Shown piece after piece: positions 1 to 10,654 of a DNA stretch of 64,000 nt (position 1 is the stretch's first letter; every line of letters begins with the position of its first letter). A program made the position numbers and the translations under genes. Under the pieces are notes generated by a model. It saw only the letters and a program-made list of their open reading frames with translations, was not told the DNA's origin and searched no databases. This DNA comes from Saliterribacillus persicus (GTDB taxonomy: Bacteria; Bacillota; Bacilli; Bacillales; Amphibacillaceae), in NCBI RefSeq assembly GCF_003337485.1, contig NZ_QPJJ01000011.1, forward strand, positions 62,001 to 126,000. Direction: 5' to 3'.

Positions 1-160
1 CTTTAATCTGTTAGATGCTAAAGGTGTGATTTCAGTAACAGAAAGAACAGGCTATATTGCAAGAGTACGGAATTTAGCAAGAGAAATTGCGAAATTGTAT
101 GTCGAAGAAAGAGAACGACTAGGTTTTCCGATGTTGAAAGGAGAAAAAAATAATGACTAA
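1..160 (+). CDS. glyQ: Glycine-tRNA ligase alpha subunit, 3' end
   Basis: Only the last 52 codons are present; the gene starts outside the window. The visible tail ([15 protein letters not shown], then [20 protein letters not shown]) is the C-terminus typical of GlyQ. It is the catalytic class II subunit of the alpha2beta2 enzyme that charges tRNA-Gly. The stop codon lies 8 bases inside the following glyS gene, so the two subunits are translationally coupled. Confidence 0.93.
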   Translation, partial: FNLLDAKGVISVTERTGYIARVRNLAREIAKLYVEERERLGFPMLKGEKNND

Positions 161-2243
161 ATCACATGTGTTATTTGAAGTTGGTTTAGAAGAAATGCCT
201 GCCCGCTTTCTAAATGATGTTGAACAACAATTAGAAAAAAATACAAAGGAATGGCTATCATCTTTAAGACTCACTTATACCAAATTAAATACGTATATTA
301 CACCTAGAAGATTTGCGGTCACAATTGAAAATATAGCTGAGAAACAACCAGATATAGAAGAAGAAGCAAAAGGCCCTGCTGAAAAAATAGCATTAAATGA
401 AGATGGTTCTTGGTCCAAAGCTGCTATTGGATTTTCAAAGGGTCAAGGGAAAACAGTAGATGATATCTATTTTAAAGAGGTAAAGGGAACTAATTATGTT
501 TTTGTGAAAAAATTTATAGAGGGCCAGTCAACGGATGAATTATTAGTTGATTTTAAAAAAATTATTCTTGGTATTCAGTTTCCTAAAAATATGAGATGGT
601 CCAATCAAACCTTGCGTTATATTCGACCTATCAAATGGCTTGTTGCTATGAAGAATACACAAGTAATCCCATTTGAAATTGTTGGCGTGAAAACCTCTAA
701 CATTTCATATGGACACCGTTTTTTATCAGGTGAAATTAGAATAGATGATAGTAAAATGTATGTTGAAAAACTTAGAGAAGCTCATGTCATTGCTTCAGCT
801 GAAGAAAGACAAGAAATGATTACTGATCAAATTGAACAGTTAGAAAAAGAAAAAGGTTGGAAGGTAAAAGTAGAAAGAGGGTTACTTAATGAAGTTACTC
901 ATTTAGTTGAATTTCCTACAGCCTCATATGGAACCTTCGATGAAAAGTTTTTAGATATTCCAAGTGAAGTATTAATTACTTCCATGCAAGAGCACCAAAG
1001 ATATTTTCCAGTTGAATCGTTAAGTGGAGGCCTACTTCCGTTTTTTGTATTTGTTCGAAACGGGGATGACCATGCGATTAAAAATGTAGCAAAAGGTAAT
1101 GAAAAAGTTCTGCGAGCAAGGTTAGCAGATGCTCAATTTTTTTATGATGAAGACCAAAAGCAGGAAATAGAAACCAACGTCACGAAGCTAAATAAGACAG
1201 TATTTCAGGAAAAACTGGGTACTATTGGTGATAAAACAGAAAGAGTAAAAAAAATAACAAGATTAATTGCTGAACGACTTGAACTTACACCACAAAAAAT
1301 AATGCAAGCTGAACGAGCGGCAAGCATCTATAAATTTGATTTAGTCACCAATATGGTGAATGAGTTTACAGAACTGCAAGGTATTATGGGGGAAAAATAT
1401 GCACTAATACATGGAGAAGATCCTGCTGTAGCGAAAGCTATTGTTGAGCATTATCTTCCACGACATGCAAATGATAATCTTCCAGAGTCCACACTTGGAG
1501 CGATCATTAGTGTTGCCGATAAGCTAGATACGATTGTAGGCTGTTTTGCAATAGGTCTGATTCCTTCAGGGTCACAGGATCCATATGCGCTACGAAGACA
1601 AGCATTAGGTGTTCTTGAAATAGTGAAAGAATACGATTGGGACTTTTCGCTAGAAAATTTATTAATTGAAGTCAAAGAAATTTTGATAGAGCAAGGAATT
1701 GAGTTGACTAATAAAGAGGCTGTAGTTCAAGATTTAGTTTCCTTCTTTAAAGCTCGCACTGCCTATATTCTAAAGGAATTAGGAGTTTCAACTGACTTAA
1801 CAGAAGCATTAATTAGCAGCGAGTTAGGTAACATTTCCTTTATGGTGGAAAAAGCACAAATACTAAGAAAAAGACGTACAGAGGAAGCCTTCAAGGAAAA
1901 GCAAGAAGCATTTGTTCGTGTTTTAAATATAGCAAAGAAAAATGAATCACCTTCTAACATTGATAACACTTTATTTGAAAATAAAGAAGAGGAACAGCTT
2001 TATAATAAATGGACTGAAATTAAACCCAAATATTATAATCAATTAGAAAATCTTCAAGCTTCAGAAGCATTAAACACGCTGAGCGAATTAACTAACTCTA
2101 TCCATGAATTTTTTGAAGATACAATGGTGATGACTGAAAATAATGCTATTAGATTAAATCGTTTAAACCTTTTAACGGAAATTGCAAAAGGAATTAATGC
2201 TTTTGCTGATTTAACAAAAGTACAATGGAAGCAGCAAAAATAA
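153..2243 (+). CDS. glyS: Glycine-tRNA ligase beta subunit
   Basis: A 696-residue protein, about the usual length for GlyS. It begins [19 protein letters not shown], the standard N-terminus. The HD-type segment ([14 protein letters not shown]) and the motif [10 protein letters not shown] near residue 476 are family hallmarks, followed by the C-terminal DALR-like anticodon-binding region. The ATG overlaps the end of glyQ and has GAAAGGAGA as ribosome-binding site. It is a cytoplasmic translation enzyme that binds tRNA-Gly for the alpha subunit. In B. subtilis ccpN follows glyS; here the next gene is the dikinase regulator instead. Confidence 0.97.
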   Translation: MTKSHVLFEVGLEEMPARFLNDVEQQLEKNTKEWLSSLRLTYTKLNTYITPRRFAVTIENIAEKQPDIEEEAKGPAEKIALNEDGSWSKAAIGFSKGQGKTVDDIYFKEVKGTNYVFVKKFIEGQSTDELLVDFKKIILGIQFPKNMRWSNQTLRYIRPIKWLVAMKNTQVIPFEIVGVKTSNISYGHRFLSGEIRIDDSKMYVEKLREAHVIASAEERQEMITDQIEQLEKEKGWKVKVERGLLNEVTHLVEFPTASYGTFDEKFLDIPSEVLITSMQEHQRYFPVESLSGGLLPFFVFVRNGDDHAIKNVAKGNEKVLRARLADAQFFYDEDQKQEIETNVTKLNKTVFQEKLGTIGDKTERVKKITRLIAERLELTPQKIMQAERAASIYKFDLVTNMVNEFTELQGIMGEKYALIHGEDPAVAKAIVEHYLPRHANDNLPESTLGAIISVADKLDTIVGCFAIGLIPSGSQDPYALRRQALGVLEIVKEYDWDFSLENLLIEVKEILIEQGIELTNKEAVVQDLVSFFKARTAYILKELGVSTDLTEALISSELGNISFMVEKAQILRKRRTEEAFKEKQEAFVRVLNIAKKNESPSNIDNTLFENKEEEQLYNKWTEIKPKYYNQLENLQASEALNTLSELTNSIHEFFEDTMVMTENNAIRLNRLNLLTEIAKGINAFADLTKVQWKQQK

Positions 2244-2275
2244 TGTTTAAACATGGAAGGAGTGCGGTGTAAATC

Positions 2276-3094
2276 ATGTCAAAAGCAATCATTTATGTGG
2301 TTTCAGATTCTGTTGGTGAAACAGCAGAATTTGTAATAAAGGCTGCATTAAGTCAATTTATGAATGAAAATGAATATGAATTATACCGTATTCCATATGT
2401 TGAAAATATTGAGGTTTTGCGTGGGGCAGTTTATCATGCGAAGCAATTAGGTGCAATGATCGGCTTTACACTAGTAAATCCTGAATTTAGAGGTTTTTTA
2501 AAAAAGGAAGCAGCAGAAAAAAATATAGAATGTGTTGATATTATGGGACCTATGCTTGAAGCAATGGAACGAAAATTTAACACACATGCTAAAGAAGAGC
2601 CTGGTTTAATCCATAAGCTTGATGAAGATTATTTTCGAAGAGTAGAAGCGATAGAATTTGCGGTCAGATATGACGACGGTCGTGATCCTAGAGGGATTGA
2701 ACAAGCAGATATTGTTTTAATAGGTGTATCTAGAACTTCTAAAACACCTTTATCACAATATTTAGCCCATAAGAAATTAAAAGTCGCAAATGTACCAATT
2801 GTTCCTGAAGTAGAACCACCAGCAAATTTATTTAAGTTACCAGCTCATAAGTGTATTGGTTTAAAAATTAGTCCAGAAAAGTTAAACGGAATACGTAAAG
2901 AAAGATTAAAAAGTCTGGGACTTGATGATAAAGCAAGCTACGCAAATATGGTTCGAATTAAAGAAGAAATTGAATTTTTTGAGCGTATTATTAATCAATT
3001 AAACTGTCCAGTAATTGATGTTTCCAATAAAGCAGTAGAGGAAACAGCTAATTTAATATTACAAATGATACATCAATCCTCTTGGAATGTATAA
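2276..3094 (+). CDS. yqfL: Pyruvate phosphate dikinase regulatory protein (DUF299, YqfL type)
   Basis: A 272-residue protein of the PEP synthase/PPDK regulatory family, which acts as an ADP-dependent kinase and a phosphorylase that inactivate and reactivate pyruvate phosphate dikinase. The N-terminus [15 protein letters not shown] is typical. The nucleotide-binding loop GVSRTSKT lies at residues 150-157. The start has a strong site (GGAAGGAGTG). It sits 32 bp behind glyS, where B. subtilis has ccpN then yqfL. The assignment rests on family motifs; no PPDK gene is in this window, so its target is inferred. Confidence 0.9.
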   Translation: MSKAIIYVVSDSVGETAEFVIKAALSQFMNENEYELYRIPYVENIEVLRGAVYHAKQLGAMIGFTLVNPEFRGFLKKEAAEKNIECVDIMGPMLEAMERKFNTHAKEEPGLIHKLDEDYFRRVEAIEFAVRYDDGRDPRGIEQADIVLIGVSRTSKTPLSQYLAHKKLKVANVPIVPEVEPPANLFKLPAHKCIGLKISPEKLNGIRKERLKSLGLDDKASYANMVRIKEEIEFFERIINQLNCPVIDVSNKAVEETANLILQMIHQSSWNV

Positions 3095-3467
3095 AATGGC
3101 TTTACGATGAATACTCTTAAACTAAATATTAGTAATTTACCTCAAATTATATTATAATTAATTTTTGTGTATAAAAGAATTAAACTTAAATCACTCTTTT
3201 TATAAAAACGAAGTTATTAAATTTTCATCGATTAGCAGGGATTTGGAGTTTTTTGTAGAATATTACGTATATTCCTTTTTTCTTAAGGATATTCTGCTTT
3301 TATACCAATCAGACATAACCTGTAGTAAGTTTATTATATAGCTATTTGAGGTATTACATTTATAGGAAATTCTTTTTTTATTAAGAAAAATAAAAAAAAT
3401 GTCGATTTTTGCAGGATTTTCACTACTCTAAATCGAATTATATTATTATGAGGTGCGGTGTTTAAAT
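3095..3467. other. Gene-free gap before dnaG
   Basis: 373 bp with no convincing reading frame. It is very AT-rich. The only structure I see is a long-looped hairpin: GTAGAATAT at 3255-3263 pairs with ATATTCTGC at 3289-3297 and is followed by TTTTA, possibly a weak terminator. A TATAAT stands at 3153-3158 without a good -35. B. subtilis has yqxD between yqfL and dnaG; no trace of it is visible here. Confidence 0.5.
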
Positions 3468-5285
3468 ATGGTTGAAAGAATTTCTGATCAGTTAGTTGAA
3501 GAAATTCGAAGTTCCATTGATATCGTGGATGTTGTTGGTGAGTATGTCCAGTTGAAAAAGCAAGGCAGAAATTATTTTGGATTATGTCCTTTTCATTCAG
3601 AAAACACACCTTCCTTTTCTGTTACCCAGGATAAGCAGATATTTCATTGCTTTGGTTGTGGAAAAGGTGGAAATGTATATACGTTTATCATGGAAATGGA
3701 AGGGTATAGCTTTGGGCAGGCCTTAAGACTTTTAGCAGAAAAAGCTGGAAAACAGTTACCTCAAATATCTACATCTAGCGAAAGTAATCAGTCAGATGAA
3801 GCAAACCAAATTCTTGAAGCATATCAGTGGCTTTCAAAATTGTATCATCATTTACTTTATCATTCCAAAGATGGTAAAGATGGGCTTAAATATTTAAAAG
3901 AACGGGGATTTACAGATCAAACTATTGAAAAGTTCCAATTGGGTTTTTCCCCACATGCGAAAGAATTTATAGCTGAATTTTTAGAAAAAAAGGGATATCA
4001 CCGTCAAACTATGGTAAAAGCGGGTCTTTTAGCTGTAAATGATCGCGATGAATACTATGATCGGTTTCAAGGTAGAATTATATTCCCAATTCGAAATCAT
4101 ATTGGAAAATGTATAGGGTTTGGTGGTAGAACCATTACACATCAAGAGCCTAAATATTTAAATAGTGCTGAATCAAGTTTATTCCAAAAAGGTAAGCTTT
4201 TTTACAATTTTGATTTAGCTAGAAGTTCTATTCGAAAAGAAGGTGTAGCTGTATTATTTGAAGGATATGCTGATGTTATAGCTGCCTATCAAGCAGATGT
4301 TTCTAATGGGATAGCAACACTTGGTACTTCCCTAACCGACACCCAGGCGAGGCTACTACGTAGATATGTTGATACTGTATTACTTTGTTATGATGGTGAT
4401 GATGCAGGATTAGAAGCTACCTATAAAGCTAGCCAATTACTCATGAAATACGGTTGCAATGTAAAAATTGCTGCATTACCTTACGGATTAGATCCAGATG
4501 ATTTTATAAAGGATTATGGAGCTGATAAATTTAAAAATGATGTGATAGAAGCTGGTAAAACCTATATGGCTTTTATGATCGATTATTTTAAAAAAGATTT
4601 TAAGCTTCATCAAGAAGGAGATCGAATTCAGTACATTGAACGAGTAATGGATGAAATTGCTAAGTTAGAAAAACCAATTGAAAGAGAATATTATATGAAT
4701 GAACTTGTAAATGAATATAATATTTCTATGGAAGTTCTAACGGAAGAATTAAAGTCTCGAATGCGAACCAATAATAAGGCAATACCGGATAAACATAGTC
4801 AAACCGGTCATACTAAAGAAATAAACCAACAGAAATCAAGAAAAAGAAAGAAGTTATTACCAGCATATGTAAATGCTGAGAGACAATTATTAAAATATAT
4901 GTTACAAGATCATACAATTGCTGAGCAAGTTAGAAATGATCTTGGTGTTTCATTTAATATAGATGACCATAAAGTAATAGCGACTTACCTGTATGGTTTT
5001 TATGAAAATGGACATGAAGCGAATGTTAGTCAGTTTTTAGCTTCATTTGAAGATGAAGCTATTCGAAAACTAGTGGTTGAACTTTCGATGGATTTTATGG
5101 AGTGGGAGATTAGCGAGCAGGAAATTGATGATTATATACGATTGATTAAATCAGAGCAAGATGAAAATCAGCGAATCAAAGAATTGATCCAGTTACAAAA
5201 AAATGCCGAACGTCAAAATGATCCAATAAAAGCGGCAGAACTAGCTATGGAAATTCTTCGTATAAAAAAAGAAATGAAAAATTAG
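3468..5285 (+). CDS. dnaG: DNA primase
   Basis: Synthesises RNA primers for DNA replication at the fork with DnaB-type helicase. The 605-residue protein has the N-terminal zinc-binding fold with C40, H43, C61 and C64 (CPFH and CFGC), the TOPRIM catalytic domain (EGYADVI near residue 265, YDGDDAG near 308), and a C-terminal helicase-binding region rich in charged residues. I chose ATG 3468, preceded by AGGTGCGG; an in-frame GTG at 3453 would add five residues and lies inside that site. It sits directly upstream of sigA, the conserved dnaG-rpoD pairing. Confidence 0.96.
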   Translation: MVERISDQLVEEIRSSIDIVDVVGEYVQLKKQGRNYFGLCPFHSENTPSFSVTQDKQIFHCFGCGKGGNVYTFIMEMEGYSFGQALRLLAEKAGKQLPQISTSSESNQSDEANQILEAYQWLSKLYHHLLYHSKDGKDGLKYLKERGFTDQTIEKFQLGFSPHAKEFIAEFLEKKGYHRQTMVKAGLLAVNDRDEYYDRFQGRIIFPIRNHIGKCIGFGGRTITHQEPKYLNSAESSLFQKGKLFYNFDLARSSIRKEGVAVLFEGYADVIAAYQADVSNGIATLGTSLTDTQARLLRRYVDTVLLCYDGDDAGLEATYKASQLLMKYGCNVKIAALPYGLDPDDFIKDYGADKFKNDVIEAGKTYMAFMIDYFKKDFKLHQEGDRIQYIERVMDEIAKLEKPIEREYYMNELVNEYNISMEVLTEELKSRMRTNNKAIPDKHSQTGHTKEINQQKSRKRKKLLPAYVNAERQLLKYMLQDHTIAEQVRNDLGVSFNIDDHKVIATYLYGFYENGHEANVSQFLASFEDEAIRKLVVELSMDFMEWEISEQEIDDYIRLIKSEQDENQRIKELIQLQKNAERQNDPIKAAELAMEILRIKKEMKN

Positions 5286-5325
5286 TTTTAAAAGGTTTTT
5301 GTAGGAATTGGAAGGAGGGGCACAA

Positions 5326-6441
5326 ATGGCAAATAACAAGCCATCTCGTTCAAAAGATACTGATCTAACGCTTGAGCAAGCGAAAGACCAGTTATTAGAA
5401 CTTGGTAAAAAAAGAGGTGTTCTAGCATATGAGGAAGTTGCAGAACGCTTATCTAATTTTGAATTGGAATCAGATCAAATGGATGAATTCTATGAATTTC
5501 TTGGGGAACAGGGTGTAGAAATTATAGGGGATTCAGAACATGATCCAAGTATGCAACAACTTTCAAAGGAAGAGGAATTTGATCTAAATGATCTTAGTGT
5601 TCCACTAGGAATTAAGATAAATGATCCTGTTCGTATGTATTTAAAAGAAATAGGGAGAGTTGACCTACTTTCTGCAGCAGAAGAGATTGATTTGGCCAAA
5701 CGTATTGAAGAAGGCGAAGATTACGCGAAAAAACGCCTAGCAGAAGCCAATTTAAGACTTGTTGTGAGCATTGCTAAAAGATATGTGGGTAGAGGTATGT
5801 TGTTCTTAGATCTAATTCAAGAAGGAAATATGGGTTTAATTAAAGCCGTAGAAAAATTTGATCATAGAAAAGGCTATAAATTTAGTACGTATGCCACTTG
5901 GTGGATTAGACAAGCTATCACTCGAGCAATTGCAGACCAAGCTAGAACTATTCGTATCCCTGTTCATATGGTCGAAACGATTAATAAACTAATCCGTGTG
6001 CAACGTCAGTTATTACAAGATTTAGGAAGAGAGCCAGCACCTGAAGAAATAGCAAAAGAAATGGATCTCACTCCTGATAAAGTAAGAGAAATTCTTAAAA
6101 TTGCACAAGAACCAGTTTCTTTAGAAACACCAATTGGGGAAGAAGATGACTCTCATTTAGGTGATTTTATAGAAGATCAAGAAGCAACCTCACCATCTGA
6201 TCATGCTGCATATGAATTGTTAAAAGAACAATTAGAAGATGTCTTAGATACTTTAACAGATAGAGAAGAAAATGTGCTTCGTTTACGATTTGGTCTAGAT
6301 GATGGCAGAACTAGAACATTAGAAGAAGTAGGTAAGGTCTTTGGTGTTACTCGTGAACGTATTCGTCAAATTGAAGCAAAGGCTTTAAGGAAATTGAGAC
6401 ATCCAAGCAGAAGTAAACGTCTAAAGGACTTTTTAGAATAG
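5326..6441 (+). CDS. sigA: RNA polymerase primary sigma factor SigA
   Basis: Housekeeping sigma factor that directs RNA polymerase to TTGACA/TATAAT promoters. The 371-residue protein has regions 1.2, 2 (from about residue 142, [17 protein letters not shown], then [16 protein letters not shown]), 3 and 4; the region 4.2 helix-turn-helix [15 protein letters not shown] starts near residue 340. It has the short Gram-positive form without the large non-conserved insert. ATG 5326 follows a very strong site (GGAAGGAGGGG); an upstream TTG at 5308 lies before that site and is rejected. It follows dnaG by 40 bp and ends at a clear terminator. Confidence 0.98.
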   Translation: MANNKPSRSKDTDLTLEQAKDQLLELGKKRGVLAYEEVAERLSNFELESDQMDEFYEFLGEQGVEIIGDSEHDPSMQQLSKEEEFDLNDLSVPLGIKINDPVRMYLKEIGRVDLLSAAEEIDLAKRIEEGEDYAKKRLAEANLRLVVSIAKRYVGRGMLFLDLIQEGNMGLIKAVEKFDHRKGYKFSTYATWWIRQAITRAIADQARTIRIPVHMVETINKLIRVQRQLLQDLGREPAPEEIAKEMDLTPDKVREILKIAQEPVSLETPIGEEDDSHLGDFIEDQEATSPSDHAAYELLKEQLEDVLDTLTDREENVLRLRFGLDDGRTRTLEEVGKVFGVTRERIRQIEAKALRKLRHPSRSKRLKDFLE

Positions 6442-6448
6442 TATTAAT

Positions 6449-6490
6449 AAAGGTGCAGTCGTTGAGTTGATTGCACCTTTTGTTACTTTT
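6449..6490 (+). terminator. Rho-independent terminator after sigA
   Basis: AAAGGTGCA pairs with TGCACCTTT across a 14-nt loop, followed by TTGTTACTTTT. It closes the dnaG-sigA transcript. Confidence 0.85.
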
Positions 6491-6552
6491 AAAAGAATTT
6501 ATGTAGCATATATATTTATTTTTCATTTAGTATACAAGTATAGTTAGAAACT

Positions 6553-6561
6553 TGCTATAAT
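6553..6561 (+). promoter_or_regulatory. Extended -10 promoter element
   Basis: TGCTATAAT is a perfect TATAAT with an upstream TG, 35 bp before the 6596 gene. No good -35 is visible, which is acceptable for an extended -10 promoter. Confidence 0.5.
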
Positions 6562-6595
6562 TCATTATAGATAGATACAAGATGGAGATGAGGCA

Positions 6596-7129
6596 ATGGA
6601 AGAGGAAAACAAAAAAGATATAATAATTGATGAAATTAAACACTGGAAAGCCTCTAAATTACTTCCAGAACATTATTGTGATTTTCTTCTTGCCCTTTAT
6701 ACAGAAGGTGATGTTAAAGAGGAAAAAGAGAAGACAAGTACACCATTTCATCTTATTTTGTATTTTCTAAATAGCCTGTTATTGTTTGGTCCATTTATTG
6801 TACTATTAATGAATTTAAGTGGAGTTATGTCATTAATTAGTATGTCGATCGCTATTCTGTTATCTTATGGAACATACAAGTATATTCAAACGATTCCTAA
6901 ATTGCAACATTCCTTTTCTTATATAATATTTCTATATACCATTTTGTTAGCAACAGTATTATATATTAATACGTATCTCCATAATAATTTATTATTATTT
7001 CTAATGGTTACGTTGCAGGCAACTTCTTGGTGGTTTTTAGCAAAGAAAAAAAATGACAAGTATGTTAAATTAGTAGCCGTTATTACGCTGTTGATTACCC
7101 TTGTTATTTTTATAATATACATAATATAA
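6596..7129 (+). CDS. Conserved membrane protein of unknown function
   Basis: A 177-residue protein. The first 45 residues are soluble and charged (DEIKHWKASKLLPEHYCDFLL). Four or five hydrophobic segments follow, from about residue 50 to the C-terminus. The soluble head looks like the N-terminal helix of DUF2157-type membrane proteins, but I cannot assign a function. ATG 6596 has GGAGATGAGG upstream and its own extended -10 promoter. It lies between sigA and cccA, where B. subtilis has no such gene. It is transcribed alone. Confidence 0.65.
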   Translation: MEEENKKDIIIDEIKHWKASKLLPEHYCDFLLALYTEGDVKEEKEKTSTPFHLILYFLNSLLLFGPFIVLLMNLSGVMSLISMSIAILLSYGTYKYIQTIPKLQHSFSYIIFLYTILLATVLYINTYLHNNLLLFLMVTLQATSWWFLAKKKNDKYVKLVAVITLLITLVIFIIYII

Positions 7130-7199
7130 TATTCTTCTGTTCATTTTTGATACTTTTTCTTTCAGAAAGTATATATTTAGAGTAAAATAGTGATAGGTT

Positions 7200-7208
7200 T
7201 GATATAAT
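7200..7208 (+). promoter_or_regulatory. Extended -10 promoter for cccA
   Basis: TGATATAAT (TG, one base, then TATAAT) lies 133 bp upstream of the cccA start. The -35 is poor. It implies a leader of about 125 nt. Confidence 0.45.
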
Positions 7209-7341
7209 GATATAGTATTCAACCATTAATGGATAATAAAATAAAAGAACTATGTATTAAAGTTGTTTGTTTATTATCAAAATGGCTATTAATTTTTCTG
7301 ATATTATTTATTAGATGTAATACATAAGGAGGATATACCAT

Positions 7342-7707
7342 ATGAAAAGAAATCCAATAATACCATTTGCACTTATTGCAGTATTAGGTATTCTAGCTAT
7401 GATTGTATTTGCAGTAGTTGGGCTAGATCAACAAGATAAAATTGAAACTGCAGAAGAAGGCGGAGAGCAAACGGAAGAGGCTGTAAATTCAGACCCTGAA
7501 GAAATTGTACAGAGCTGTATAGGGTGTCACGGTGGAGACTTAGAAGGTGGCTCGGGCCCATCCTTACAAGATGTAGGGAGTAAGTATTCAGAAGAAGAAA
7601 TTTTAGACATTATTAATAATGGTATTGAAGGTACAGCAATGCCAGGCGGTTTAGTTCCTGCTGAAGAAGCTGAAATATTAGCTGCATGGTTAGCAGAAAA
7701 ACAATAA
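7342..7707 (+). CDS. cccA: Membrane-anchored cytochrome c550
   Basis: Small c-type cytochrome that carries electrons on the outer face of the membrane. The 121-residue protein has one N-terminal membrane anchor (residues 7-27), an acidic linker (31-54), and a mono-haem domain with CIGCH at 59-63. M100 in TAMPGG is the likely second axial ligand. The size and position after sigA match B. subtilis CccA. The site AAGGAGGA precedes ATG 7342. It is flanked by its own promoter and terminator. Confidence 0.93.
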   Translation: MKRNPIIPFALIAVLGILAMIVFAVVGLDQQDKIETAEEGGEQTEEAVNSDPEEIVQSCIGCHGGDLEGGSGPSLQDVGSKYSEEEILDIINNGIEGTAMPGGLVPAEEAEILAAWLAEKQ

Positions 7708-7720
7708 TAAGTATTTTACA

Positions 7721-7757
7721 GAGCATTCTGGTGATCCAGAGTGCTTTGTTTTATTTT
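7721..7757 (+). terminator. Terminator after cccA
   Basis: GAGCATTCTGG pairs with CCAGAGTGCTT (one G-U pair) and runs into TTGTTTTATTTTT. Confidence 0.75.
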
Positions 7758-7813
7758 TAGTGAGATAAAATTTAATATATACTGTAGGAATAAATGCACG
7801 AGGAGGATACAAG

Positions 7814-8512
7814 TTGTTATCTAAACGATTAAAGGTAGTAGCATCATATCTAGAGAAACCCATTTTTTTTGCTGATATCGGCTCAGATCATGCGTATTTA
7901 CCTTGTTATGTTTGCTCAGAGTATTATGATGCTAAAGCCATCGCAGGGGAAATAAATGAAGGTCCTTTCCATCAAGCGATTAAAACTGTGAAGGACTATG
8001 GATTAGAAGATAGGATTTCTGTTCGAAAAGGAAATGGACTTGAGGTTATTGAAGGAACAGCTGTGGAACAAATAACAATTGCAGGCATGGGTGGAAAACT
8101 AATAACAGCAATCTTAAATGAAAGAAAACATTTATTACATAAGATAGATCGCTTAATTCTGCAACCTAATTTAGATGCACATTTAATAAGAAATTGGCTA
8201 GGTGAAAATAGTTATGATTTGATTGATGAAGAAATAATAGAAGAGGACGGCCATATTTATGAAATATTAGTAGCAATTAAATGTGAGTATCCTACTAAGT
8301 ATAATGAGAATATAAATGAAAGTGATTATCTTTTTGGACCGTTCTTATTAAAAAAGAAAAATGAAGCTTTTAAAAAGAAATGGATAAGGGAAGAGGAAAA
8401 GATAAGTAATATATTAAGACAATTAGAAAAAGGAAAGGAAATAGAAATAGAGAAAATAAGAGCTTTTAAAAAAAGACAAGCTTTAATAAAAGAGGTGCTT
8501 AATGATGTTTAA
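7814..8512 (+). CDS. trmK: tRNA (adenine(22)-N1)-methyltransferase
   Basis: Methylates N1 of A22 in tRNA using S-adenosylmethionine. The 232-residue protein has the Rossmann SAM-binding motif FADIGSDHAYLP at residues 19-30 and the family segment ITIAGMGGKLI near residue 90. The C-terminal third is a lysine- and glutamate-rich helical region. Translation starts at TTG 7814 behind AGGAGGATAC. It overlaps yqfO by 11 bases, the usual two-gene operon in Bacillaceae. Confidence 0.93.
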   Translation: MLSKRLKVVASYLEKPIFFADIGSDHAYLPCYVCSEYYDAKAIAGEINEGPFHQAIKTVKDYGLEDRISVRKGNGLEVIEGTAVEQITIAGMGGKLITAILNERKHLLHKIDRLILQPNLDAHLIRNWLGENSYDLIDEEIIEEDGHIYEILVAIKCEYPTKYNENINESDYLFGPFLLKKKNEAFKKKWIREEEKISNILRQLEKGKEIEIEKIRAFKKRQALIKEVLNDV

Positions 8513-9626
8513 CTTAAAAGTTAGCGATATTATAGCGGCAATGGAAGAGTGGGCTCCGCAAGAATTAGCATACGACTGGGATAATGTTGGTTTACAACTT
8601 GGTGATAAAGATGCAGTGGTTAAAAATGTAATGATTACACTAGATGTTATAGAGAAAGTAGTAGATGAAGCAATAGCTAATGATATTAATTTGATTATTT
8701 CCCATCATCCGTTATTTTTCCAGCCTTTAACTGAGATTAATTTTACAGAACCAAAAGGTAAGGTTATTAAAAAATTAATCGATCATAATATTAGTGTCTA
8801 TACTGCTCACACAAATCTTGATATAGCAGATGGTGGTGTAAATGATATGTTGATGGAGAAACTTGATTTAGAAGTAACAGATGTGTTAATCCCGACCAAA
8901 AGTGAAAAATTATATAAATTAAGTATTTTTGTCCCTGATCCCCATTTAAATGATGTAAAACAAGCACTAGGAAAAGCTGGTGCTGGGTCCATAGGGAATT
9001 ATAGTGATTGTACTTTTGAAGCGAGAGGGCTGAGCTCATTTAAGCCATTAGAGGATGCAAACCCTTATATCGGTGAAGAAAATAAAATTCAAGCTGTAAA
9101 TGAAACGAAAGTAGAAACGATTATCACAGAATCCCAATTAAATTATATTATAAAAGCTGCAGAAAAAGCTCATCCATATGAAGAAATGGCCTATGATCTT
9201 ATTGTTTTAGAAAGAAAAGGTAAGGTGAGTGGAATAGGGAGACTTACAGTACTTCCCGAGGTTCTTTCATTAAAAGAAATAGCAGAATATGTAAAAGATA
9301 AATTAGATGTTCCAAACCTCCGTTATGTTGGAGATCCTTCGAATAAAATAAGTTCAATTGCTATAGTTGGAGGAAGTGGAAAAGGTTTTATTCAAGATGC
9401 GGTTAGAAGAAAGGTGGATTTATATATTACTGGAGATCTAAGTTATCATGACGCACAAGATGCGGAAGAACTTGGATTAAATTTAATTGATCCTGGTCAT
9501 CATGTGGAAGAAGTAATGAAAGAAAGCACAAAAAGATATTTAGAGGGATATTTCCAAGAAAATTTATCCACCTTAAATTTTTCAATTTCAAATATATCAA
9601 CAGAGCCGTTTAAATTCATAAAATAA
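8502..9626 (+). CDS. yqfO: Nif3-like dinuclear metal-centre protein (YqfO type)
   Basis: A 374-residue member of the NIF3/YbgI family, long form. The N-terminal lobe has metal ligands in IISHHPLFFQ and AHTNLD; the C-terminal lobe has DLYITGDLSYHDA and the final metal-binding DPGHHVEE. Between them (about residues 130-230) lies the PII/CutA-like insert found in Bacillus members. Biochemical function is unsettled; some members are annotated GTP cyclohydrolase I type 2. It is coupled to trmK; a second ATG at 8505 is equally possible. Confidence 0.93.
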   Translation: MMFNLKVSDIIAAMEEWAPQELAYDWDNVGLQLGDKDAVVKNVMITLDVIEKVVDEAIANDINLIISHHPLFFQPLTEINFTEPKGKVIKKLIDHNISVYTAHTNLDIADGGVNDMLMEKLDLEVTDVLIPTKSEKLYKLSIFVPDPHLNDVKQALGKAGAGSIGNYSDCTFEARGLSSFKPLEDANPYIGEENKIQAVNETKVETIITESQLNYIIKAAEKAHPYEEMAYDLIVLERKGKVSGIGRLTVLPEVLSLKEIAEYVKDKLDVPNLRYVGDPSNKISSIAIVGGSGKGFIQDAVRRKVDLYITGDLSYHDAQDAEELGLNLIDPGHHVEEVMKESTKRYLEGYFQENLSTLNFSISNISTEPFKFIK

Positions 9627-9641
9627 GTACTTTTTACAATG

Positions 9642-9675
9642 AAAAGCCGCCAATTGATAAATGGCGGCTTTTTTA
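9642..9675. terminator. Bidirectional terminator between yqfO and ispH
   Basis: AAAAGCCGCC pairs with GGCGGCTTTT around a short loop, with T runs on both strands. It serves the two converging genes. A frame running rightward through it is not a gene. Confidence 0.9.
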
Positions 9676-9706
9676 AAATTGAAAATATTTTAATAAACGT
9701 AAAATT

Positions 9707-10654
9707 TTACTTAGCTTTAGCTTTAACTTTTGGTAATATTTTATCTTTTCCAACTTTTGTAGTTAGATCCCATGTATCAGAATCAGATGGATTGTATTGT
9801 TCGATAAATCTTATTACTTCTTTAGTTATAGGTGTAGGAGTAGAGGCGCCAGCTGTAATAGCTACTGTGTCGACACCTTTTAACCAGTCTAACTGAATCT
9901 CTGTAACATCAGCTATGCGATATGCTTGTGTACCCGCAATTTCAATTGAAACCTGCGCTAATCGGTTAGAGTTATTACTTCTAGGATCACCTACAACTAG
10001 TGTAAGGTCCGCATCTTTCGCTTGCTCAGAAACTGCTTCCTGTCTTACTTGGGTAGCCATACAAATTTCTTGTACCATTTCGGTTTGAGGAAATCTTTCT
10101 TTAACCAGTTGCATCACGTCATATACATCCCATTGACTCATCGTTGTTTGATTTGTTACGAGAACTTTGTCACTAGTGAGGTTTAATTCTCTTACATCGT
10201 CTTCTGTCTCAACAAGGAATACATGACCTGGAGCAACACCAACCGCTCCTTCAGGTTCTGGATGATTTTTCTTTCCAATATATACGATTTCATATCCTTC
10301 GCTTACTTTTTCTCTAATTAAGTCGTGCGTTCTAGTTACATCAGGACAGGTAGCGTCTAATACTGTTAATCCTTTCTCTTCAGCTGTAACCTTTACTTCA
10401 GGTGACACCCCATGTGCTGTGAAAATTACCGTTCCTTCATGAATGTCATTTAATAATTCAGCGCGATTTTTTCCATCTAGAGTATAGACACCTTGCTCAT
10501 TAAATGCTTTTGTAACATGTGAATTATGAACAATCATTCCTAATATATAAATTGGCCGAGGCAAATTGGGATCCCGTAAAGCGTTTTGCGCAATCACCAT
10601 TGCATCAACTACACCATAACAATATCCTCGCGGTGCTATTTTAATTACTTCCAT
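9707..10654 (-). CDS. ispH: 4-hydroxy-3-methylbut-2-enyl diphosphate reductase
   Basis: Last enzyme of the MEP isoprenoid pathway; it reduces HMBPP to IPP and DMAPP with a [4Fe-4S] cluster. The 315-residue protein keeps the three cluster cysteines C12, C103 and C198, the substrate histidines H43 and H81, NQTT at 168-171 and SNNSNRL at 226-232. It is on the opposite strand from its neighbours, as in B. subtilis. ispG, the preceding pathway enzyme, lies 4.4 kb away in this window. Confidence 0.97.
   Translation of the reverse strand: MEVIKIAPRGYCYGVVDAMVIAQNALRDPNLPRPIYILGMIVHNSHVTKAFNEQGVYTLDGKNRAELLNDIHEGTVIFTAHGVSPEVKVTAEEKGLTVLDATCPDVTRTHDLIREKVSEGYEIVYIGKKNHPEPEGAVGVAPGHVFLVETEDDVRELNLTSDKVLVTNQTTMSQWDVYDVMQLVKERFPQTEMVQEICMATQVRQEAVSEQAKDADLTLVVGDPRSNNSNRLAQVSIEIAGTQAYRIADVTEIQLDWLKGVDTVAITAGASTPTPITKEVIRFIEQYNPSDSDTWDLTTKVGKDKILPKVKAKAK

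Noticed and set aside
3334-3609. 91-residue minus-strand frame at the dnaG start
   Set aside because: Antisense to the dnaG zinc-finger region and AT-rich leader; no ribosome-binding site and no family features.
9639-9896. 85-residue plus-strand frame across the yqfO/ispH junction
   Set aside because: It begins inside the bidirectional terminator and runs antisense to the C-terminus of ispH, with no ribosome-binding site.
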